The notes under the pieces: generated by a model
What the model was told of the DNA's origin: nothing
The model's input: only the letters and a program-made list of their open reading frames with translations
Database searches by the model: none
Translations under genes and position numbers: made by a program
Part shown: piece after piece, positions 58,418 through 64,000 of the stretch
How the letters are laid out: each line of letters opens with the position of its first letter
Numbering within the stretch: position 1 is the stretch's first letter
Assembly: GCF_947496985.1 (NCBI RefSeq)
Contig: NZ_CANMEZ010000004.1
Location: 186,001 to 250,000, forward strand
DNA length: 64,000 nucleotides
Reading direction: 5' to 3'
DNA from: an uncultured Kordia sp.
GTDB lineage: Bacteria; Bacteroidota; Bacteroidia; Flavobacteriales; Flavobacteriaceae

Positions 58418-58546
58418 TATTAAGACATGCTCCTTACATAATTATAGAAAAAATAATTAATAGAAACTGTTTTATAGCAATTTCTATGAATTAAATATAT
58501 AAACAAAAAGAATATAAGAATTTGAAAATAAGTGATTTACATAATT

Positions 58547-59407
58547 TTATTTGTTAAGCCATTTTGTAGTTTCAATGACTTTAAAATGTGGATTACTATT
58601 AAATAAATGTTTTATAATTGGCACATGATCAGCACCAATAATTAAAAATATAGCATCTTCATTATAGCTTAGTTGGTTTACCATTTTGGTATAAATCATG
58701 ATGTTTCTTCGATACCAATCTGCTGTAATTTGGGCACCAATTAAAGTATCATCGTCATCATAATTATAATAATCTTTGCTTCCAATAAGGACATCATTTG
58801 CTACATAACTCGCATGCGATGTACGCATTACGGCATCACTATTAATCCATTGTATATATTTTAGCAATGAACTATTATGCATTAAAGAATCTTCATTAAC
58901 TTGATCGTCTTCACGAATTACAGTACCTTTTCCTGTAGCATTTACAAACTGCATTTGGTTATTCTCTTTCGCATAAGCAAGTGCTTTTCTGTAGTAATGT
59001 CCAAATTGTCCTGGATTGTCACATTGATACACTTTTGGATGTTTTAACGTTTTGGCAACTCTAAATCCAACCTGATACATTTCATTTTTTCCTTTTAAAA
59101 CATCAGTTTGCACGTAATTTGTAAATAAACTATCATATTTGTTTTTAAATTCAAATTCTGGTTGTCGCTCTATAAAGACTTTATTAGGCTTTTGTAGTAC
59201 AATTAAATCACAAAGATCTTGAATACTTTTTTGATGTTTATCATCTAAAACATTGTATGTACTATCCGTTTGCGTAAAGTGAAATGTTCCTAAAAGATAA
59301 ACTTTAATTTTCTTTGTTCCTTCTTGTTGTTGTAAAGGTTTTTCAGAAGGCGTAGTACAACTGCTTAGTAAACCAAATAATAGCATAGTTCGTAAGATAT
59401 TTTTCAT
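58547..59407 (-). CDS. DUF5694 (TraB-like) lipoprotein
   Basis: A 286-residue lipoprotein; the ATG at 59407 gives a signal ending 'LLSSC', whereas the frame opens at 59422. The domain pattern 'KVYLLGTFHFTQTD', 'KPNKVFIERQPEFE', 'NVLDDKHQKSIQDLC' and 'LIIGADHVPIIKHLF' is that of DUF5694, related to the TraB/TiKI family in which GxxH and ERxxE-type motifs act in metal-dependent proteolysis. Here 'GTFHF', 'IERQPE' and 'GADHV' are present, so activity is plausible. Monocistronic; no regulator visible. Confidence 0.85.
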   Translation of the reverse strand: MKNILRTMLLFGLLSSCTTPSEKPLQQQEGTKKIKVYLLGTFHFTQTDSTYNVLDDKHQKSIQDLCDLIVLQKPNKVFIERQPEFEFKNKYDSLFTNYVQTDVLKGKNEMYQVGFRVAKTLKHPKVYQCDNPGQFGHYYRKALAYAKENNQMQFVNATGKGTVIREDDQVNEDSLMHNSSLLKYIQWINSDAVMRTSHASYVANDVLIGSKDYYNYDDDDTLIGAQITADWYRRNIMIYTKMVNQLSYNEDAIFLIIGADHVPIIKHLFNSNPHFKVIETTKWLNK

Positions 59408-59591
59408 CAGATAGAATTTCAATGGATTTATAGGTATCTAACTTAATCTATTTTAGTAGGTTAGGAGTGTTATTTATATGAACACACTATTTTTTGTGAC
59501 TAAAGCAAACTTTTACTTGACAACTTCTTTCTTGCATATTGTTATTGGGAGTAAAACTACTGTTAGGATAATTTTAACTTTTATTATTTTG

Positions 59592-59639
59592 AAACGATCG
59601 GTCTATTATTATATATTTGCATTGTAAACGATCGGTCTA
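59592..59639. promoter_or_regulatory. Two AAACGATCGGTCTA operators around a -7 box
   Basis: Exact 14-bp copies at 59592-59605 and 59626-59639, flanking TATATTTG at 59612-59619. The second ends 3 bp before the ATG at 59643. The core CGATCG is palindromic and CGGTCTA is a typical TetR half-site. A variant AAACGAACGGTCTG lies at 60265-60278 before the AhpD-like gene. Confidence 0.65.
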
Positions 59640-59642
59640 ATA

Positions 59643-60221
59643 ATGGCAAAACACGATATAAATAATATTTTAGATAAGGGAATTGAGCTATTTCGTCTTA
59701 ACGGATATCATAATACAGGAATACGTGATATTTTAAAAGCTTGTAATATGCCTAAAGGTTCTTTCTATCATTCTTTTGAAAGTAAAGAAGATTTTGTCAT
59801 CAAAGCAATTAGCCATTTTGAAGAAACTATAGGTAAAGATTTTGAACAGAATTTATCAGACACATCTTTATCATATTATGAAAGAATTAAAAAACATTTC
59901 AATATTCATATCAATTGGTATACAGAAAAAAACTTTAAAGTTGGTTGTCTACTAGGAAATTTAAGTAGTGAAGTTGCAGGAACCATTGATCCTGTATCTA
60001 ACGCTATTTCTGCTGTATATGATAGATGGAGTAGTGGATTAGCAGCTTTTATTAAGAAAGGACAAGAAGCAGGAGAAATTATTGATACGATTGAAGCTTT
60101 AGATTTAGCAAACTTCTTGTTTGATAGTTTTAATGGTGCATTGGGAAGAATGAAAGTAGAACGTAGTAAAACACCTTTAAACCATTTTTTAAAGATCAAT
60201 ATGGCATTTATAAAAGTATAA
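59643..60221 (+). CDS. TetR/AcrR-family regulator
   Basis: A 192-residue regulator: HTH 'NNILDKGIELFRLNGYHNTGIRDILKACNMPKGSFYHSFESKEDFV', then a ligand-binding helical domain with 'KVGCLLGNLSSEVAGTIDPV' typical of the NemR/AcuR-like group. Two identical operators bracket its promoter, so it is surely autoregulated, and a third variant stands before the next gene. It is followed by an AhpD-like protein, a thioredoxin-like protein and a DUF6503 protein, which it probably represses until an electrophile or oxidant is sensed. Confidence 0.93.
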   Translation: MAKHDINNILDKGIELFRLNGYHNTGIRDILKACNMPKGSFYHSFESKEDFVIKAISHFEETIGKDFEQNLSDTSLSYYERIKKHFNIHINWYTEKNFKVGCLLGNLSSEVAGTIDPVSNAISAVYDRWSSGLAAFIKKGQEAGEIIDTIEALDLANFLFDSFNGALGRMKVERSKTPLNHFLKINMAFIKV

Positions 60222-60264
60222 AAAAAGATTGCAAGCTAAACTTTCTATTTTTTGGCTAAAAAAT

Positions 60265-60278
60265 AAACGAACGGTCTG
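60265..60278. promoter_or_regulatory. TetR operator variant AAACGAACGGTCTG
   Basis: Differs from the copies at 59592 and 59626 at two positions. It lies 89 bp before the AhpD-like start, in the gap after the TetR gene. Confidence 0.5.
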
Positions 60279-60366
60279 TTATTTTGTAATAATATATAAA
60301 ACTGACCAATTATATATTAACATACAGAGGTCAAAACAGAAAAATAATAATTTAAAAAATAGTAAA

Positions 60367-60942
60367 ATGACAATAGTAGAAAATTTAAAGTATGAAGTAA
60401 GAACAATTGAAAATGCTCCTGAAAACTCTAAATCAACTTTAGAAGCATCAAAGAAAGCCTATGGTTTTGTGCCAAATCTTTTAGGAACAATGGCAAATCA
60501 TCCAGCTTTATTAAAGAACTATTGGGAAGGAAACGCAAATTTAGACGCTAATAGCACATTAAGTGCTAAAGAGCAGCAAGTTGCTTATTTGGCAGCTAGT
60601 TATGAAAATAATTGCCATTATTGTATGGCTGCGCATACTTCAATAGGACAGATGCATAAAATTGATCAAAGCATTTTAGATGCATTGCGTACAGGAACTG
60701 CAATTCCAAACGAAAGATTAGAAGCATTAAGTAACTATGTAAAAGCTACAACAATTAGTAGAGGACGTGTTTCGCAAGAAGATATAGATGCTTTTTTAGC
60801 CGCAGGTTTTACACAAGATAATGTACTAGAAGTAATTACAATTGTAAGTTTAAAAGTAATGACAAATTATATCAATTTTGTTGCTCAAACTAAAGTTGAT
60901 AGTGCTTTTGAACCAAATGCTTGGGAAAAATTAATGGTATAA
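60367..60942 (+). CDS. Carboxymuconolactone-decarboxylase/AhpD-like protein
   Basis: A 191-residue protein starting at the ATG at 60367; the frame is open from 60229 but the upstream part covers the operator. The motif 'ASYENNCHYCMAAHTSIG' has Glu80-x2-Cys83-x2-Cys86-x3-His90, the AhpD-type active site for thiol-dependent peroxidase or proton-relay chemistry. It is likely cytoplasmic and defends against peroxides or alkylating agents. Controlled by the TetR gene upstream; followed by a thioredoxin-like gene. Confidence 0.93.
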   Translation: MTIVENLKYEVRTIENAPENSKSTLEASKKAYGFVPNLLGTMANHPALLKNYWEGNANLDANSTLSAKEQQVAYLAASYENNCHYCMAAHTSIGQMHKIDQSILDALRTGTAIPNERLEALSNYVKATTISRGRVSQEDIDAFLAAGFTQDNVLEVITIVSLKVMTNYINFVAQTKVDSAFEPNAWEKLMV

Positions 60943-61018
60943 CAACTTGTGATTTAGCATAGCTACCAATGAATATTCGGATTTGGTAGGTATTCTTATC
61001 AATCTAAAAAAACAAATT

Positions 61019-61570
61019 ATGTCTTTAGTACAATCAAAAATGATGGATTTAGGAACGATAGCACCATCATTTACATTACCAGATACGATCACAGGAAATA
61101 CAATAACACTTTCAGAACTTACATCAGATGTAGCTACTGTTATTGCTTTTATTTGTAATCATTGCCCATTTGTACATCATATTAATACTAAATTGGTTGA
61201 AGTAGCCAATCATTATCAGAGAAAAGGAATTCAGTTTATTGCAATTAGCAGCAATGATGCTGAATATTATCCGCAAGACGGACCAGAAATGATGAAAAGA
61301 GTAGCGAATGAACTAGGATACAATTTTCCTTATGTATATGATGAAAATCAAGAAGTTGCAAAAGCATATCAAGCAGAATGCACACCTGATTTTTTTGTGT
61401 TTGATAGCAAACTTTTATTAGCATACAGAGGACGTTTTGATGCTACAAGACCTCATATGGGAACTGCTACAGGTAAAGAATTGATTCAAGCATTAGAATC
61501 GTTAATTAAAGGAGAAAATGTTTCAGAAGTACAATATCCTAGTATTGGTTGTAGCATTAAATGGAAATAG
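61019..61570 (+). CDS. Thioredoxin/peroxiredoxin-like protein
   Basis: A 183-residue thioredoxin-fold protein with 'APSFTLPDTITGNTITLSEL', 'TVIAFICNHCPFVHHIN' (Cys46-x-x-Cys49) and 'FIAISSNDAEYYPQDGPEMM', matching the thioredoxin-family proteins with a CNHCP motif. It starts at the ATG at 61019; earlier codons are not conserved-looking. It may recycle the AhpD-like protein. No signal peptide. The gap after the AhpD-like gene holds only a weak hairpin near 60963. Confidence 0.9.
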   Translation: MSLVQSKMMDLGTIAPSFTLPDTITGNTITLSELTSDVATVIAFICNHCPFVHHINTKLVEVANHYQRKGIQFIAISSNDAEYYPQDGPEMMKRVANELGYNFPYVYDENQEVAKAYQAECTPDFFVFDSKLLLAYRGRFDATRPHMGTATGKELIQALESLIKGENVSEVQYPSIGCSIKWK

Positions 61571-61600
61571 AATAGTTAAGTAATTATAAAACAATATAAG

Positions 61601-62377
61601 ATGAAAAAAATAGTATACACGTTGTTATTATTGGTGATTCCAACAATTACAACAGCACAAACAGCAAATGAAATAATATCAGAAGTGACAGAAACGCTTG
61701 GAGGAAAACAAAATTTTTATAATAAAGGAACAGTAAGTTATAATTATGAATATCGTGCTCCTAAAGGAGAAAATGCTATCACACTTGTTGGAAAAGAAAC
61801 CTATATGTTTGATGGTGAGCGTTCATACGCAACATACAGTACACATAGCCTTACAGGCGCAAATGGAAAAGTGGTAGAAGGCTATGATGGAACGGATGCT
61901 TGGGTAACTTTTGATGGAAAATTATCAACAGATAAACAAGCGAATGGTGTTGCCCGTTTTTTAAGAAAGACAAATTACTATTGGTTTGCTATGTTCTTTA
62001 AATTATCTGATTCAGGTGTGAATCAAGAATTATTAAGTGATCAAATGGTAAACGGAAAAAATTATCATCGTATCAAAATTACATTTGGAAATAATGTTGG
62101 TGATGGACAAGATACATACATTCTATATGTAAATAAAAAAACAAAATTAATTGATCAATTTCTATTTACAGTGGTAAGTTTTGGAGTAACAGATCCTTAT
62201 TTAATGACGTTTGAGTATGAAACTGTAGCTGGGATAAAAATACCTAGCAAACGTAGATATATTGAAGCTGATTGGAATGGAACTATAAAAGGCAAAGCAT
62301 ATTATATAACCAATTGGACAAACATACAATTTGGAGTTTCTGTAGATAAGTCAATGTTTGAGAAGCCTACGAAATAA
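61601..62377 (+). CDS. DUF6503 (LolA-like) secreted protein
   Basis: A 258-residue exported protein (signal ending 'TITTAQ'). The half-barrel pattern 'EVTETLGGKQNFYNKGTVSYNYEYRAPKG', 'KETYMFDGERSYATYS', 'VVEGYDGTDAWVTFDGKL', 'YWFAMFFKLSDSG' and 'DPYLMTFEYETVAGIKIPSKRRYIEADW' is that of DUF6503, LolA/LppX-like. It is probably a periplasmic lipid- or small-molecule binder. It ends the TetR-controlled run; a terminator follows at 62401. Confidence 0.85.
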   Translation: MKKIVYTLLLLVIPTITTAQTANEIISEVTETLGGKQNFYNKGTVSYNYEYRAPKGENAITLVGKETYMFDGERSYATYSTHSLTGANGKVVEGYDGTDAWVTFDGKLSTDKQANGVARFLRKTNYYWFAMFFKLSDSGVNQELLSDQMVNGKNYHRIKITFGNNVGDGQDTYILYVNKKTKLIDQFLFTVVSFGVTDPYLMTFEYETVAGIKIPSKRRYIEADWNGTIKGKAYYITNWTNIQFGVSVDKSMFEKPTK

Positions 62378-62400
62378 AATTCAAGTTCATATTAGATACA

Positions 62401-62425
62401 AAGCGAGCTTCGGTTCGCTTTTTTG
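62401..62425. terminator. Terminator after the DUF6503 gene
   Basis: An 8-bp stem with one G.T pair (AAGCGAGC 62401-62408 with 62413-62420) and a following T run. It lies between convergent genes. Confidence 0.8.
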
Positions 62426-62460
62426 TTTTATTGTATTAAAAAATAGGAGAGAAGTATAGA

Positions 62461-64000
62461 CTACTCAATTTTCCAAGAGAATTTTATAGTGGTACCAATT
62501 CCCTTTTCTGATTCAACACTAATAACACCATTATTTTCTGCAACTATTTTCTTTACAATAGAAAGACCAATTCCAGTGCTTTCAACTTCATTATTGACAT
62601 TTAATTGACTAAACATTTCGAAGATTTTTGTGTGATATTTGGCTTCAATTCCAGGACCATTATCACTCACAAAAAATGCATATTCATTTGGAAGTTTTGA
62701 AAAAGAAATCGTAATGATGGCGCTATCTTTATCATTATGTTTAATAGCATTACTTATAAGATTCTGAAAAACATGTTTCAATTCAACCTTACTTGCAAAA
62801 ATTTCAAAATCGACATCAGGAAGATGAATTGTATGTCTGTTTTCATCGTTCACGATACTGGTGACTTCATTCAGTAAATCATTTAAACTAAATAACTCTT
62901 TACTCTTCTTCTCTTTGGTAATTTTTGAATATTCTAAAAGATCATTTATCAATGCATACATTTTAGAAACTCTATCTTTTAACAATTGAAAACGATGTTT
63001 AACATCTTCATCTATAGTCTCTTCTATATCTTCTTCAATAAAGGAAGCAAGTGTGTTTATAGCAATTAAGGGCGCTTTTAAATCGTGTGAAACAATATGG
63101 TTAAAACTATCAAGTTCAGCATTTGATTTCTCTAAATTTCGTAGATTTTCTTTCAATTCAATATTCACATTTGATAGCTCTTTTGATTGTAAAGAGATTT
63201 CTTTTTTCTGAGTTAAAGCAAATTCTTTTGCTTTTTCAAGTTCGTGAAACGAATTAGAAAATCGCATCATTAATAGCATTGAAAGTAATAAAAAGGTAAT
63301 AATATAACCGAAGTTTACATATACAATTGCATTAGTATTTTCTCCTAAAAACAAAAATATATGTGTTGTAAATACAAAAGAACCTAATAGCATACTTACA
63401 AGCAATAAGATTGATTTTTGACGCTCACCAATAATAATTGCACTAACAATCACATAAAATACATATATTAAATTGATAATCATTAAGCTGAAAAATGGCA
63501 TTAATAATTTAGTAAAATATGGTCTCGGTAGAAATATAGCTAGCAATGCAAGTATATAAAACCCGTATTTGAGCATCTTTGCATATATTTTATGTGTATG
63601 GTCGGAAAAAATAGCGTTAAAGAATAAACTCGCCGAGAGTCCCGCTAAAAATAAGGCTATATATTCAATCTTTGTTAAGAATATCCAACTAGCAGATTCA
63701 AAAATTTCTGCAAAAGGCGCATATCGATCACTCATTGCCATATATGCCAAAGAAATACACATAATAGCAAAATAGAGTACAGCTTTATCTTTATTCCAAT
63801 AAAACAAAAAGAAGAGTAAAAAGAAGATTCCTATAAAGCTTAAACTTCCTATAAAAATCATGTCAGCAATCACTCGTTTCGTTTTTATGCTCAACAAATG
63901 ATGACTAGGCGATACAATTAAAGATTCCGTAATTCCACCTTTATGATGATAGAAATTGGCAACTTGAATCACAATTTCGAATTCCGTTTCATAAGTGTTT
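62461..64000 (-). CDS. 7TMR-DISM-type sensor histidine kinase (5' end outside window)
   Basis: At least 512 residues; the frame is open to the window edge and the first conventional start (GTG at 63972) is not convincing, so the N-terminus is missing. It begins in what looks like the end of a 7TMR-DISM extracellular domain ('FEIVIQVANFYHHKGG'), followed by seven membrane helices, a coiled linker, HisKA 'NHIVSHDLKAPLIAINTLASFIEEDI' with phosphoacceptor His, and HATPase motifs 'QNLISNAIKHNDKDS', 'VSDNGPGIE' and 'STGIGLSIVKKIVAENNG'. It would sense an extracellular ligand. No response regulator lies in the window next to it. Confidence 0.92.
   Translation of the reverse strand, partial: NTYETEFEIVIQVANFYHHKGGITESLIVSPSHHLLSIKTKRVIADMIFIGSLSFIGIFFLLFFLFYWNKDKAVLYFAIMCISLAYMAMSDRYAPFAEIFESASWIFLTKIEYIALFLAGLSASLFFNAIFSDHTHKIYAKMLKYGFYILALLAIFLPRPYFTKLLMPFFSLMIINLIYVFYVIVSAIIIGERQKSILLLVSMLLGSFVFTTHIFLFLGENTNAIVYVNFGYIITFLLLSMLLMMRFSNSFHELEKAKEFALTQKKEISLQSKELSNVNIELKENLRNLEKSNAELDSFNHIVSHDLKAPLIAINTLASFIEEDIEETIDEDVKHRFQLLKDRVSKMYALINDLLEYSKITKEKKSKELFSLNDLLNEVTSIVNDENRHTIHLPDVDFEIFASKVELKHVFQNLISNAIKHNDKDSAIITISFSKLPNEYAFFVSDNGPGIEAKYHTKIFEMFSQLNVNNEVESTGIGLSIVKKIVAENNGVISVESEKGIGTTIKFSWKIE

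Noticed and set aside
60229-60366. N-terminal extension of the AhpD-like frame
   Set aside because: It contains the TetR operator and is unlike the family; ATG at 60367 fits.
63973-64000. GTG at 63972 as the real start of the last kinase
   Set aside because: The frame continues open and protein-like to the window edge, matching the end of a 7TMR-DISM extracellular domain, so the gene is simply cut.

Overview
The window is AT-rich DNA (about one third G+C by eye) from a member of the Bacteroidota, most likely a marine Flavobacteriaceae; a Kordia-like genus is a low-confidence guess. The lineage is supported by a large VPS10/BNR-repeat protein with a type IX secretion (T9SS) sorting tail, -7 boxes of the form TAnnTTTG, many short-signal lipoproteins, LytTR regulators, membrane-anchored AraC regulators, BlaI/M56 modules, DUF6624, DUF6503, DUF5694 and DUF5916 proteins, and a Bacteroidota-type class I lanthipeptide leader. 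No rRNA, tRNA, CRISPR array, intact insertion sequence or phage gene was seen.

Layout. 0-6 kb: a four-domain lipoprotein (two ABM-like plus two SnoaL-like domains), a methyltransferase, a three-gene operon of lipoprotein, LytS-type kinase and LytTR regulator, and two small lipoproteins. 6-10.4 kb (minus): a tight SUI1 / DUF1835 / nucleoside phosphorylase / substrate-binding-protein operon, then a 2OG-Fe(II) oxygenase. 10.6-16.5 kb: sulfotransferase, a fused E1 alpha/beta 2-oxoacid dehydrogenase, and a T9SS VPS10 protein with a small partner. 16.7-24.3 kb: peroxiredoxin-like protein, LytTR membrane regulator, a DUF2306/serine-hydrolase/TPR fusion behind a four-copy phased repeat, DUF4386 protein, ankyrin protein, acyltransferase. 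24.4-30.6 kb: 24-bp tandem repeats, a LytTR regulator with a lipoprotein, an M23/LysM peptidase, a BlaI plus M56-M23 fusion module, a small unknown protein, and an M50-like/TPR protein.

30.7-38.7 kb: membrane AraC regulator, DJ-1/PfpI protein, an unlisted orphan lanthipeptide precursor on the minus strand, two NTF2-like proteins, a CocE hydrolase, and a minus-strand kinase / NarL-type regulator / membrane-protein operon. 38.8-43.7 kb: two unrecognised paralogous proteins facing a bicovalent berberine-bridge-type flavoprotein. 43.7-51 kb: old yellow enzyme, two cold-shock proteins, and an AraC regulator divergent from a five-gene oxidoreductase operon (ABM, cupin, zinc-type dehydrogenase, LLM flavoprotein, SDR), followed by a frameshifted gene remnant. 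51.2-55 kb: a second membrane AraC / NTF2-like module, paralogous to the one at 30.7 kb, with a DUF5916 outer-membrane protein. 55.5-64 kb: EamA exporter, two TetR-controlled detoxification clusters (hydrolase/DUF1348; AhpD-like/thioredoxin-like/DUF6503), a DUF5694 lipoprotein and a 7TMR-DISM-type kinase truncated by the window edge.

Theme. Much of the window is small redox, detoxification and signalling cassettes, each with a local regulator and often a visible operator. The observations most worth checking are the orphan lanthipeptide precursor, the unknown paralogous pair at 39-41.5 kb, the duplicated AraC module with a covarying dyad, and the helically phased TTTTRTACC array.
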